From Cymodocea nodosa (Eukaryota; Streptophyta; Magnoliopsida; Alismatales; Cymodoceaceae), in assembly GCA_036874045.1 (NCBI GenBank), contig CM072336.1:23635501-23699500 (forward strand): DNA of 64,000 nt. The letters run 5' to 3'. Position numbers and translations under genes: made by a program. The notes below the pieces were generated by a model, which ran no database searches, was not told the origin of the DNA, and saw only the letters and a list, made by a program, of their open reading frames with translations. Shown here in pieces: positions 11,461 through 23,862 of the stretch. How positions within the stretch are numbered: the first letter of the stretch is position 1; the number at the start of each line of letters is the position of its first letter.

Positions 11461-13179
11461 CTGCATTTTTGTGAAATGATGCAAGAAAGTGCATCTCACA
11501 AAAGAGAAGAAAAACTGTTAGGTCAAATGTTGTAAAAGACTATAGAATATAAGTTCAAAATTGTGCACTTAACCACTTTGGCATGAATAAAAAAGGCTGC
11601 ATGGTACAAACATGCAGAGAAGAAGAGACTTCTGCTACAGATATAGGTTCTGAATGATATGACCACCCAGTCTAAAAAAGTCAGTTGTGACGTTCAAAAA
11701 CCACAAGATATTTCATGAACAACAAATAAGTAATAACTCGGGTGGCCTTCATCAAGACACTAACAAGATAGGGAGCATAGACACTAATAAAATGGATGGG
11801 TAAATGCAAACCAGAGTAAGTCAAAAAAACCAAGCAGTGTTTGCAATTTGAATACAATACCACGAGTTTCTGAATTAAATAAAAGCAAACGGACACAAAG
11901 AAAAAAGTTGTTCCAGAAATAAATAGTTACGTACTTGAATAATGTTAATAGCGGTGATTACTCTTCCACAATTTTATGAAAGACCATCGAAGTCCTAAAA
12001 ATTCACTTTGACTGCCATTTATCCTTATCAAACGTAGAAATAATAACAATCAATGACTTAATCTCACTATTTGGGATTGACAACTTGAATCATTACTTTC
12101 CATTTATTCATTGATTCTTCACAAACATGCTCAATAAGAAGTAGCTAAAGTATTCATTTATCAATTAAAAAAATATGATTTCTTGCTTGAAGACAAAAAT
12201 TACGCAAAATATATTAAAATCTTTTTTCCCAATAGTCAGATGTTATCTCTAAGGATCTTCAAATGAAGCCTATTCTAGAATCCCTCTTGTAAATGCAACC
12301 AAACTTATTAAGGAAATCACAAATCTCACTTAATCTCGTTTGAAATCAAAATTATGTAAACTAGAACAAAGCAAATGATTTTGTTATTATTTTTAAGAAC
12401 TAAACATGGAAGATGAACAAATTCACCAATACAAATTATCATATGAAAAAACGGTATTTTCTCATATTCCCTACTTTAAATGGAAACAACTGATAACTTG
12501 GTAGGTGTTCCAAGTTAACCTCGAACACTACAATGAAAACGAACCAGAACCACTCAAGCCTAAGGTGCCAACTGGTAAGTCCACTTAGAAATCCAATACA
12601 AGTCCAAAATATTTACTCATTTAATCCACCAGACTCGGAATGCCGAAGACTACCTCAGTTACCACAGCGGTCCAACAGTGTTCTCCATAAGAATCCACCA
12701 TCACAACATTTTCTAACCCAGGCTTTTCAGGATTAAAAGGAAAAGGAAAAAGATCCCTCGATTCAACGGACAAAAGCTATGCATCTTGACAACAGCAGCC
12801 ACACCACTACAGATCATCAAAGAAACCAAGGATACCGTGTAAAACTTTCTTACCTTTTGCACAATTACCAAAATGCCAGCGAACAGACCAGATCGACCCT
12901 GAACCAACCCGGACAAGCAGATCGCTTCAACCTACCATGTAGGCAGAAGAAACCGAGTTACAACTAAACAAAAAACGAAAATTTAAAAAAAGAAAAACGT
13001 GTCTTGGGCACGATTCCTGTGCCTATCAGTGATAAACAACGGAGGAATCGTTGAATCCCACGAACCGACCCAAAAGTAACCTCACGAGGTTATCTCGGTA
13101 GAGTAGGCAAGTTCGAAGCTAAATCAAGGGACGGGGAAGGGAGAGATAGAGAAGAAGAAGAAGAAGAAGAAGAACGTAC
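11461..13179 (-). other. 5'UTR intron of the FAM133-like gene
   Basis: Donor GTACGTT at 13179 and acceptor TGCAG at 11461-11465 on the minus strand. Immediately inside the donor is a (CTT)n run (13150-13172 as GAA). The intron is AT-rich and no independent gene is seen inside it; the ORFs at 12533-12967 have no recognisable features. The intron call is inferred from splice signals, promoter position and the lack of an in-frame upstream start. Confidence 0.55.
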
Positions 13180-13288
13180 CAGCGTCGGCCGCACAGGAGC
13201 GGAAAGGAAGAAAGAGGGGTTTTTCTCCCCAACACGGTTTCTAGCCGAAGCGATGCGAGAGGAAGGAGGTGTGGGGATGGGGGGGGTG

Positions 13289-13297
13289 CTTATATAG
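13289..13297 (-). promoter_or_regulatory. TATA box of the FAM133-like gene
   Basis: On the minus strand the sequence reads TATATAAGC, about 110 nt upstream of the proposed 5'UTR splice donor. It is followed by a C-rich leader, as expected for a 5'UTR. Confidence 0.55.
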
Positions 13298-13319
13298 CGA
13301 TGGGTCTTTTGCATGTTTG

Positions 13320-16140
13320 CTCCTATAGATTCAAGATTTTATGAAACCTTTTAATATTTTTTTATAATAATGGAAGACTTCTTCTTTTTTCTCTCTAATA
13401 AGTCCTTTTTTAAAATTTTTAATGGTTAATTTTACTGGACTTCGAATGATTGATTTTTCTCGTAAAGTACCTGTAACATGATGAAAAAAAAAAAAAAAAA
13501 CACACTTACGACCTTTATATTTCTTAATGTTATTTAAATGGTCAAGGTTTTATTAGCCAGATTATCATATTTGGAGGATTGTAGGGGGTAGAAGAAGAAA
13601 AAGAAGAAGTCTTCTTTAACTCCCAACACTATTTTTTTTTGTGTGTTTTTTTGATTGAGAGAGAAAACCAACCTCATGTTAAAATACAACCTGACGCCAG
13701 CCTTGACACCAACCGTTATGAATATTTAATAAAATTGCTAAGTCAACTTCGAGCACGTTTCGAATTGCATTTTCCTTGTCATATTTTAATATTGCGTGCT
13801 TTTCTGTTCGTGTCTTCCCAGAAAATGACATATAAGTAGAAAACATAGGTTACAACTTATTATCAGTTCCTTTTTGGAGCGGCAATTTAAATCAGTTTTT
13901 CCTTAGTATTTTGAATAAATTTTAATGGAATATTGGAAATTCTACGTTGAAGTTGGCAATATATGGGCTGGAAATTTTGGATCTGGATACAAAACCAGTG
14001 AAATTATGGGTTTACCAGCAACAGGGGTTATTTTTGATGGAATTGTGCTGAATATCAATTTAATATTCTATTATATTTTGCATTTAACTTCTTTTTAGAT
14101 AAAAATTTTAACTACCATTAAAGAAATTACTTTCAAATGAAAGCAAGAAGTAGCAAATTTCTCTATCAATACTGATAGTGAAAATATAAGAGCCAGTGGT
14201 GAATCAAATCATGGTTTTGATAACCTACCTGTGATAAACTTTTATAGGATTATCTTTCTATCTTGCATGATTGTTTTTACTTTGTTCAAACTCCTTCTTC
14301 GTAGCTGTTGAACTTAATTTTATCTTAATAGTATCTCGTTAAAATAAAAAAGTGCGAGTCACATCATAAGTCAACATTGGGTTTATTTATTCCTGATGCT
14401 ATCTCTGGACTAATTATCCAGTTAAAAGCAGAGCCAAGTATGATCCTGATGATTAGATAGAACCTTTTATGGTATGACATGCAGAGGGTGACATGTCAGT
14501 TTATTTATGTTTAACAAGAGACGTTTCAAAGTGGAGTCGTGTATAACAACAAATCGATGAGTTGTTGGCTTTGACTAATTAATCAAACGGCTTAGAATCC
14601 CCCCACCGTCTTCTTGGTCTTTACATTAATTTTTTCTAAAATGTAACCCCTTAATTGTTGACTAAGGTTCGAAGTTTATTCATTTAAAAAATTCTTTAAC
14701 AATGGGTATAAAATGCTAAATGAATATTTTGGTAATTTTCAGTCACATAAGCATTTAACTCTGGTTAAAAAAGAAATTTTGGATGACGAAAGTTGTTAGG
14801 AAATTTTTCAAGGACATTAAAACAAATAACCAATAGAGGAAAATACTTTTTTTTGGGATAAAAATAAAATAAAATAAAATAAGAAGTATTTCGATAAAAG
14901 AAATCTGAAATCTTTAAATAAATAAAAAACCAAATATTCAAATGCAATCAACAAAGAGATATTTAACATTTTTCACATATAGAATGCACCAAGAATAAAG
15001 GAGATCACCATCTCAACATTTCTTAAAGAGATTAGATTTTGTAAGAATTTTGTCTTGAATAAAAAATCCAACAAAGGTTTTAATCTTAAGTGGTGCAACA
15101 ATCTTTCAAACTTATTTATAAAATCTAAATCAGAGACCACCATCCATAAGAAAGCGAGCCAGATTTAATAGAAAAGCTATCATTAGAATTTAAATTCCAA
15201 CAAATGGAGTTATTATTAAGAAAATGATATCGTTGTTGAAATTGATTTAGTCACTGTGAGGGGGAGGGTTGCTAAAAAGCCTGTTAGAATGAAAAGGCTC
15301 TGATAGCATCAACAAAATTTAAGGTATTAATGTTTATAGCACCAAGATCATCAAATTTCTTTGATCTCACACCATTTTTCAATTTGAAAGAGAATATTTG
15401 AGAGTACCGTTATGACTAGAATGTAAGAGAATTTCTAACTTCTCCGAAGAAGACTTGTTAGTCAGAGGAATTATTGTAATTGTGATGTATGAGCTTGTAC
15501 TTCGGGTGCGTCAAAGACGGAACATTTCAGGTCAACTAATCCCTGGCTTATTGACCATGGAGGTATTTGACAACCACCAGTGCTTCGATGTTGTACAATC
15601 TGCATAGAAGAGGGAAACATGGCGTAAATAAAAGTATTATTAACGAAACTTGATCAAAACTAGGAGACGTAGCGGGTAAAGAATCTAAAGATTATTAGTT
15701 AAGCAAAAGTGCTCAAAGCACAAATCATGCATGTGTTGTATGGTCAGGGAAAAATCATGTTTAAAAATGTGTTCTTTATGGAGCTTTTCTACACTCATAC
15801 CAATTGATTTTTGCCTATATTGTTTTTGAAAAATCAAACAAAAGAACACATCAATTTTTTTGTGCCAGAATGATATCGTAATCCAAGGTAAAATGTTGTA
15901 TTAATTAAAAACCTCCTCTAAGTAGGCTTTTGGACTTCTCTTCAAAGGATTCTTTTTCCGAAAGTTTCAAAGGATCGATCCATCTGATCGATGATTTTTA
16001 AATCAAATATTATTTTTAAAATATTTTGATCAAGTTTTCCGCACACAAATTATGATGGTTCATAACCAAATAAACTTACATATCAAGACTTGACAGGCTT
16101 ATATCAAAAACCCAAAAAATCAAATACACCAAACAAAAGG
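13320..16140. other. Intergenic, no gene seen
   Basis: AT-rich sequence upstream of the FAM133-like promoter. It includes an 18-nt A run near 13483 and otherwise mixed sequence. ORFs at 13639-13839 and 14765-14947 are short and without recognisable content. The stretch 15400-15620 is less AT-rich and could be a relic, but I could not name one. Confidence 0.5.
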
Positions 16141-16149
16141 GCCCAAAAA

Positions 16150-17240
16150 ATATTTGGTGAAACTCCTACTTTATTCTTAATAAAATTATTTTTTAATTTA
16201 TCCTTTATAATATTATCATTCATCTATTTAAACGTACACATCTCAGTAATATTAACTTTTTGCATGTGATTATAATTTACAACTCACCAAATCATAAAGT
16301 ATAACTATCCAATTGATAGTTTTACAGAATTTTCCTTTTAATTTTAAGAATAACCTCCTATCACATAACACTAAAAATATTTCTCCATTTTATCATCTTA
16401 TTGTAATACTATAAGTAACATCTTTTATAATTTTACCATTGTTACTTATTATAAATCTTAAGTATTTAAATATCTTACTTTTATAAATCCTATAACTATC
16501 TAAATGTGTGCATTCATCATTATTCCTATTTTCACTGAACTTACATTTCATATATTTAATTTTTAATCTACTCAATCTAAATCCTTTAGACTTAAGTATC
16601 TCTCCATAATTCTAATTTAGATCAAATTCTCAACTAACTCTTATCATCCATACCAAGTTATTTCACCTTGAATTTACTTAATTATCTCATCCATAACCAA
16701 GATAAGCATATATAAACTTAGAGAAGACTTGGTGTGGTGTAAACATCCGTCTATTAAAAATTTCCTAGTTTCTCCTTCCCTAATATTAACATTGGTAAAT
16801 ACTATTTCATACATGTTTTTTATAATATCAATGTATCCCACGAAAACTCTTTTTTTTTTTAAAAAAAAACACCACAATAAACTTCTAAGTATTCTATTTT
16901 GCTAAATCAATGAAAACCACATAAAGGTCCTTTTTCTTAACTCTAAAATTTTAAAGAAAATGAATAGCTTCCATTGTTAACTTACTTGGTATAAACTCAA
17001 ATTGATTTTTTTTAATTTTAATTGCATATCTTAGTCTTTGCTCAATTACTATTTTCATAATTTTATAGTATAACTTACTAACCTAATATCAAGATAATTA
17101 TTAAAATTCTGTGTCCTTTATTCTTAAATGTATATATTAAAGAATTCTTTCTACATTCATTTAACATTTTCTGTCTTTAACTACTTAATCCTTCATCCAT
17201 ACATTTGGCATCTCATCATTTTTGTTGATAAAACAAATCT
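16150..17240 (-). mobile_element. LINE reverse-transcriptase relic (3' part of ORF2)
   Basis: Read on the minus strand from 17240 to 16150, broken frames match plant LINE reverse transcriptase in order. First comes a DEMPNVWMKD / IKDTEF stretch (family: EEMPxxWRKS..KNKGDIQ), then KIVIEQRLR, then NQFEFIPSKLTMEAIHFL (family: NQFGFMPGRSTTEAIHLL), then DLYVVFIDLAK (family: DLHMVFIDLEKAYDRVPR). Next is YIDIIKNMYE, then LYMLILVMDEI (family: LSPYLFTLVMDEL), then FKYLRFIISNNGKIIKDVTY (family: FRYLGSIIHKDGEIDEDVTH), and finally IIKDKLKNNFIKNKVGVSP. The catalytic-box region and many codons are altered; stop codons and shifts are numerous, so it is an old, 5'-truncated copy. It lies between two host genes. 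Confidence 0.75.
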
Positions 17241-17739
17241 GCCTATTAGAGCTTTGTTTGTTTGACAGGTAATACATCACCAAATAATGTTTTAAAAATA
17301 AATATGTGCAGTTTATAAAACAAGGGCTTCTGATTTCCTTGCAGATTTCACAGTGAAAATCAAGACATTTTGAGTCATGAAAAAATTAATCACCACGAGT
17401 TTTGCAACCAAGTAAAAAACATGTCGTACTTGTTAATTGTGGTTTGTGGGGAAAAAGGCCAACCAAAGCAAAGAAACAGGTCCATTCTTTTTAAAAGCAT
17501 CAGCAAAAACAATAACCTTATCTATCTTTGAACACTTGAAAGTTGTACCTACCAACTTCACCGTATGCAGTGGGTGGATCATCCTGAACATGTAATTAAT
17601 GGTCTTCGTTTTGGAGGCAATAGATGTAAAACAAATGACAGTAGGCATGGGACAACAATATTGTGTTGGAATTCCTGTAATTTGGTCGTGGTTCTTACAA
17701 GAAACAACCACCAGTAATGCAGTGTAAGTGAATACCTTG

Positions 17740-20700
17740 CTATATGTCAATGAAGACTCTCAAGCCGTCACGTGCAAGCTGCACTGGTATCCCTTCCCTG
17801 AGAAAGAAATGTGATAATTAATCTTTTCTAAGAATAAAAATGGATTCCATCTTTGGATACCATTCTGAAAAAACAAGTATACAAACAAACTTGAAAAATA
17901 GAAAAAAATAATATCCAAGTAATTCTGAATCTTTTTTTTTGTGTATTAATAATTAAAAATCTTAGATTACAGAAAAATAAAATGATCTGCATACACTGCT
18001 CAATATGCAGATGTGAGTCATCCAAATGAATAGACTCACTAAAGCTGATTAACCTTTATTGGTATCAGGGAAATATTATTAGGTTCACTTAAAAGGAAAA
18101 CTGGCTGAACCTATACCATTAGGTATATCATATCCATAATGGTGAGACATAATTACTGAAAACCAAAAATAGCCGTCGGAGTAACAAAATATGTATACAT
18201 ATATGTTCTTACTTTCTAGACCATTCCACCAAGAACTCATTGTCCTTGTTGTGATCAAATTCATGTGTCATCCCAATAAGAAGTGCACGTTTTGGTTGGA
18301 TCCTCTTTACAGCTTCGAGGGTCTGAAAGGCATGAACTAGCATTGTGAAATATTAGCATATTTGAGATTTTATTTAAGGAAATTAATACATACCAAAGTC
18401 AGCCCACCTGAGGAAAACAGAGATGAGTATTATGGTGGGATTTCTGTGCAAAAGACAAAAAAGAGATTATGAATTTCAAAATACCATTTGACCAGACACG
18501 TGAAAAATTTGTCCGTTTCAAAATGCAAACCTACCTAATGATAGAGAAAACTACAATTTCAAAAAATATTTCTTAAATCCACATAAAAGGACAATAGCAT
18601 CCAGAGAAAACTTATGCCATTTTCCCTAACCATTTCCTTTCTGTTTATTGGCAAATGAAGACAACAAAATAAGGACAATCCGTCAGTCATGATATTCTTA
18701 AAGCTACAGATACATCAGTTACAAGTTTCAAATTTAAGGATTATTATGAAAAATATTTGAAAACTAATTGGGATATGTAGCAAACAGTAATAAGTGATAA
18801 CAAAATCTGATTTCAAACTTCCAAAGATATGAAAAAAAAAACAAAAAAGGTCTACTGTGAAGCTTATGCTAAGCTCAAATGCATGGACGACACAGGCATG
18901 AAGTGGCATTCATATGCTGACCTTGTACAGTGAATCTAAGATAAGAAGATCCAATTGCCATGCTCCATTCTTTGAAATAACTGCAAAGCATGATAAAGAA
19001 ATTTGCGCATAAAAGTTGTGATAAGAAACTTCATGAACTATTTTAAGCAATATCTCTGATATTAATTAACCAGATTCTTTCACAACATCCTCCTCGCTCT
19101 AACTCTTTAAGTATAATAACAAGGCACAGCGCTAAGATTACACTGGTCAGAACAATAAAATACACATGACCAAGTTTATGCACCTAAATCCTTTTATCTG
19201 AAAGTGGTTTATTTTGCTTAAATCATACTAAATTAAATATTATGTCAATGTCAAGTAGTGAAATTTAAAAATGAAACCACCAGTAGTATAAATACTACAA
19301 ATACAAAAATGATCTCCAATATTTTTCATTATCTTCCAAAGATATTTACGCAATTGGGAGGCAGATAGAACATTGAATTCAATTTACCAAAGTTTTTCAC
19401 CTAGTCTCAATGTATATTTGTTGAATAGAAATTGTTTAGTATTTCTGAGGTATAGATTAACACATGCTTCTATTCATAAGTTGGAACTTTCTGGTATAAA
19501 TCCTGGGTGGTCAATTATGCAGCAATGCAGAGTTCAACCAAATATGAGAAACAAATGCAAGATGGTGGGCATTCCAATAAAACAAAATTATACCTACCAT
19601 CACTAGTTTCTGTAGGAAAACGAGAGACATCAGATATGTAAGCAACTCTGGATTTTTCTCCAAAAAGGAATCCTAAGCAATCATAATCCTCTCCATGCTT
19701 TACCTGTGATTAAAGGCAGGACCTTGGATGGTGACATGAATTACCAAGTAGAAAAATAATGGAAGGAGAAGGAAATGAGGAAAGTAACTGGCAAAGGAAA
19801 AAGCTGCAGGCCAGAGGCTATAAATGGTTTCTTGCAGCAACTCTCTATGATTTTCCAGTCAAGTTGAGCTACACGTCTCACTTCTTCACCTTCCTTCAAC
19901 TTGCGAGGCAGCAGATATGGAAATTTTACAGCAATACTGTTGTGAATGTATAAAGTACAAAACATCATTTTAGTAAGACCATGAATGTCTGCTTCTGCCA
20001 TTTTGACGACAATGTGAGACAAACAATAAGCAAGAAAAAATACTTGATGATTGGCATTGTTTTTAGTTCTAACAAAAACAAAATACCCCCCTCATATGTA
20101 TCCAAGTTGAGCATAATATTTTTGGAACAATAATAACATCTAAACAAGGCAGAAATAAGCTTGAAATATAAAGGAACACAATTCATTGTAATACTTTGAC
20201 ATGAAAATTTGCATACAAATATAAAAATTTAAAATGTTATTACTGTTTATATCAGAAATTTTGCTAAGGATTTACAAATTGAAAAGAGGTTCACTAGAAA
20301 ATAAACCAATGTAGAAGCAGACTCTGAATAATGCAATTTCACAAAGGATTCAAAAATACAAAACAGAAAATTACCAGCTTGGAAAAAAGAAGAAAAGATA
20401 GTAGCTAATACAAATAAAAGGTACTTTTTTGCTCCCAAGTACAAATGGAAAATTGCAACAGCCAGAGCTAAAGGAATTTGGACCTGTCCATTGCAAACTG
20501 ACTGAGGTAAACTGGGGTACGAGGAATATCGTTGGTGGGACTAAATGATTGCACTGCACGTACATCATCCAGGCCAAGAATAGCATCAGCATGTTCATGT
20601 GTCAGAACAATCTGCAAACATATGTCATAATGTATTATGTTTTCGTCTGTAATATATTCAAATCATCACTTACAACATTCCATTTCTTCCCACACGTTGG

Positions 20701-21217
20701 TGAAAATGAAATATCTTTAATGAAAAAGAATGATAATATTAATGTTTGGCTACGCACAGAATCAACTTGAGGAATCTTATGATAAGTAAACCACCGTAGG
20801 ACTTGTTCCCTGAAGGTTTTGCCAACATCAATCACAATGTATTTGTGCTCACCAGAATTCTGGCAATAATCAATGAGCAGTGATGTATTGCACCTAAGAA
20901 CAACAATCAGCATCTCCACTATTAAAGCAAGGTAAAAAGAAATTGAAGGGAAGTAATTCACGATACATGAGTATAATCCCAAACTTCCATTTGAAAACAC
21001 TAGAAAACCTGTAATTTGGATTATGCTCTGGGGCGACCGATAAGGCCTGGGTGCATACAATGCAAGGGGGATCCGATGGTCGCAACAGGCACAGGAGATT
21101 TGGCACTCCACTGGAGCAGCCAGTACCCAGAAACAATAGGGAAGAACTGCCATTCCCAGGAACACCACTGTCAGGTAATGATCCATTCTCTAAAGGTTTG
21201 GAATGAGCTTCCTCCAT
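17740..21217 (-). CDS. PhnP-like metallo-hydrolase (metallo-beta-lactamase fold), 329 aa
   Basis: Nine coding exons: 21009-21217, 20758-20893, 20484-20611, 19789-19936, 19598-19703, 18922-18980, 18408-18443, 18213-18322, 17740-17797. All are GT-AG; spliced length 990 nt. The head, LFLGTGCSSGVPNLLCLL then PSDPPCIVC, is typical of the PhnP / 'putative hydrolase C777.06c' group of the metallo-beta-lactamase superfamily, as in Arabidopsis At1g30300 (from memory). Metal ligands visible: THEHAD (about H120, H122, D124), KHGEDY, YISDVS, and GMTHEFDH near the C-terminus. The CxxC at PPCIVC may bind a structural metal, as in bacterial PhnP, a phosphodiesterase. The plant substrate is unknown. Exon 7 is a 36-nt microexon (KSHHNTHLCFPQ). 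A non-coding first exon is inferred near 22360-22410, spliced to 21268. No transit peptide is evident, so a cytosolic location is likely. Confidence 0.88.
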
Positions 21218-21268
21218 CCAGATGTCCCGACAGATGATAACAATTTCTGCTTTAGTTTGGTAGATGCC

Positions 21269-22359
21269 CTGAAGTCAAGAATGTTTGTTGAAAACCAAAA
21301 CACCGTGCATAGAAATTTGAATTAAATCAACAGCAGAAGAAGAAAGAATAAAGATGATTAAGTTTGTTCTACATGGATATTTAAGCACAAAAAAGGAAAG
21401 GCAGTAATGGATATAAGGAGATATTATATACACACACTTAACATAGCAAGGTCAGTCAACATCAAAATATCCATAAATGTTCCAAGCTCGTTTGGCAACC
21501 ACCAATAAATGAAACACTATAAGAACTTTTCCTTTTGGCAGCTGTTGTTTTTATTTTTTATTCCAAATAAAATCTAATCAAATGGTTGGTTAAATTATAA
21601 GATGATCTTTATATGTTAAAAGTTTCATCTATTATGAATTATACTCATCGTTGATTTTTTCTGAAATTTAGAAGTTGAAATTTAACAACATTGATTGAAT
21701 TTTAAAACCTTTAGATCATGAATTAGTAGTTTTTTAATTCAATTGAAAACTTTACCATGCAGCTATAGCTATCTCCATGGTTACTTATTCATTCCCAAAT
21801 AATTTTCTCCGTAAAAAAAGAAGATGCTTATAGGGATGTTAGGTTTATGAAAAGCTGAGACTTCTTGTTGGTAAAATCTAAGCCCATGATAAATTAAACT
21901 ATTTAGTTTCCGCACGATAAGGCCAATTTTTACAGTCCCTCCTCCAACCCCACTTCTCATTTCTGCTTGAACCCAGACTAACATTCAAAAAGAGAAATGA
22001 GCGAGCTTGTCCGCTATGACCATTGCTGATTGCAACCTTCGATTGCGGCACCGCGGGCAAATCAAGAGAAGACGTCCGTCCAAAACCGATTTCTTCCGTA
22101 AACCAGCTCACCAATACCATTCTCAGATCCAAGTACTCCGTCAAGCACACCACCAGAAACACTTCCCCACGCAACAGGATTCCACATCCACGGATCAAAA
22201 AAGGACGATCTTAATGAAAAAGGTGCTACAGAACCAAAAAAAAAAAACACACACACACACACACCGAATTGAGGAGGAAAACGGTTTCGATGAGAACGCG
22301 TCGATGGAGAATGAGAAATCGGAGATGCAATCGAGATAGGAAAAGCGGGAAGGGATTAC
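21269..22359 (-). other. 5'UTR intron of the metallo-hydrolase gene
   Basis: Donor CCCG|GTAATCC (22359) and acceptor GACTTCAG (21269) bracket about 1.1 kb without a coding exon. An (AC)n run lies at about 22248-22264. The ORFs here on both strands (21781-22214) are fragments with no recognisable domain. Inferred from splice signals and the position of the TATA box. Confidence 0.5.
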
Positions 22360-22423
22360 CGGGCCGAGGGCGATCGGAGACAACAGCCTGGGCGGGAGAA
22401 AGCGCAAATCCTCTTCCCACCAC

Positions 22424-22436
22424 TCCCTTTTATAGC
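22424..22436 (-). promoter_or_regulatory. TATA box of the metallo-hydrolase gene
   Basis: GCTATAAAAGGGA on the minus strand, a near-consensus plant TATA box, about 65 nt upstream of the proposed 5'UTR donor. Confidence 0.65.
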
Positions 22437-22499
22437 AGCCGACCAATGACATACGAATATGGTTTTTTTTATTTATCAGAAATTAAATATTGACGCCTA

Positions 22500-23180
22500 C
22501 GTCAAAGATGCGATGATGACCCTTGACCAAGAATCGAGATTAAATCTCAAATTTCATTTATATTTTTTCCAATGGTGCTCACTCGTTTCATTCATGCGTT
22601 CATCTTCTCCTCTTTCTTAACAAGTGAACTGTACATTATCTATAAATCGTATTCTCTCTTTTAATAAATTGTTGAACATATCTTAGTACGATCATTTGAA
22701 CTTATACTAATTCGCACCCTTAACTTCCTGGTACACTCCTTTTTGCCTCTTCTTTCGAATGTTTGATTTAAAAATATATGATAAATTTAAAATTTGTCAA
22801 AGATTATACTTAAGAAAATGTTTATCAAAAAGAGTTAATTATTTATTTTAGATCTAATCTTCATTTTAGATTGACGTATTTAAATTATAAAATAAACACT
22901 TACAATATTGTTAAGTGTGATTACTTATATTTAACTCAAAAGAAATTATAACCTATGGATTACTTTTTGTGGTATGAAAAACAGATTAATGTTAAGTCAA
23001 TAATAAAATTAAATTATAAGTATTTATCTTTTATATGACTAATAATATTAGATAATTATAATTTAAATTTAATTTAATTATAGTCGACAATGTTGTTACA
23101 CACACCAATATAAAAATAATGCATTAATTAATATCTGCCGTCTTCAGCACCGGGAAAACTGATCAAAACAAATCTCCGTC
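22500..23180. other. Intergenic region between divergent hydrolase and PILS genes
   Basis: About 700 bp between the hydrolase TATA box (minus) and the presumed PILS leader (plus). It contains AT-rich sequence only and presumably serves as promoter for both genes. No coding content was seen. Confidence 0.5.
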
Positions 23181-23229
23181 CCCTTCCCAGTTCGTACTCC
23201 GTCGGTTGATGCTGGCGGCGGCGTGGCAG

Positions 23230-23852
23230 GTACGTCACCTTCCCCTTCCCCTTCCCCTTTCGCCGGCCAGCGAGAGCGATCCGCTCGGCGTTCTTCCCGT
23301 CCGATCGGTGATCCGATCGTTGTTCCTCCGTGCGTCCGTGATTGAGTGAGAGAGTGAGTGTTTTTTTTCTTTTTTCCCCTTCCACCGTCGGAAGGGGATG
23401 ATGCTGTGTTGGATCGGAATTACCGATTTGTGACGATGGATGGACGGGGGTGAAAGGGAAGGTGACCGATGGCGGTGGAGGCGAGGATGGGCTGAGAAGG
23501 GGGAGAGTGCGAGAAAGGCGATGGATGCGCGGCTAGGATGAGGAAATAATGAATACGAAGGGCCTGACGACGAGGAGGGGATGGAGGATGAGATCGTTAG
23601 GATGCATTTAAATCACTTGTTATCTACATTGCCGGGTTTAATTCATGTTTTATTGATGATGAGCTATGCAAAAGTAATCTTGTTTCTAATAAGCAATGCG
23701 TATGAACAATGATTAGATCTGAACTAAGAATATGTAAACTATAGCATTGATCCTTTCCTTTTATCCTGTTGTTTGCATCCAGTGATATATTATTCTCTGT
23801 CTGGAAGTTTATGTTACGAATTTATTGCTTATATCTTCCATAAATTGAACAG
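23230..23852 (+). other. 5'UTR intron of the PILS gene
   Basis: GGCAG|GTACGT at 23230 is a strong donor, and TTGAACAG at 23845-23852 is the acceptor 10 nt before the PILS start codon. The leader upstream of the donor is GC-rich (CCTT and GGCG runs). Inferred from splice signals only. Confidence 0.55.
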
Positions 23853-23862
23853 GTAAGTGGAG

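Noticed and set aside
20635-21217. Long minus ORFs around hydrolase exons 1 and 2
   Set aside because: They read through introns; the phase-consistent splice model explains the conserved parts.
23857-23862. GTG as the PILS start, adding two residues
   Set aside because: The next codons give an ATG at 23863; a GTG start is not expected in a plant nuclear gene.
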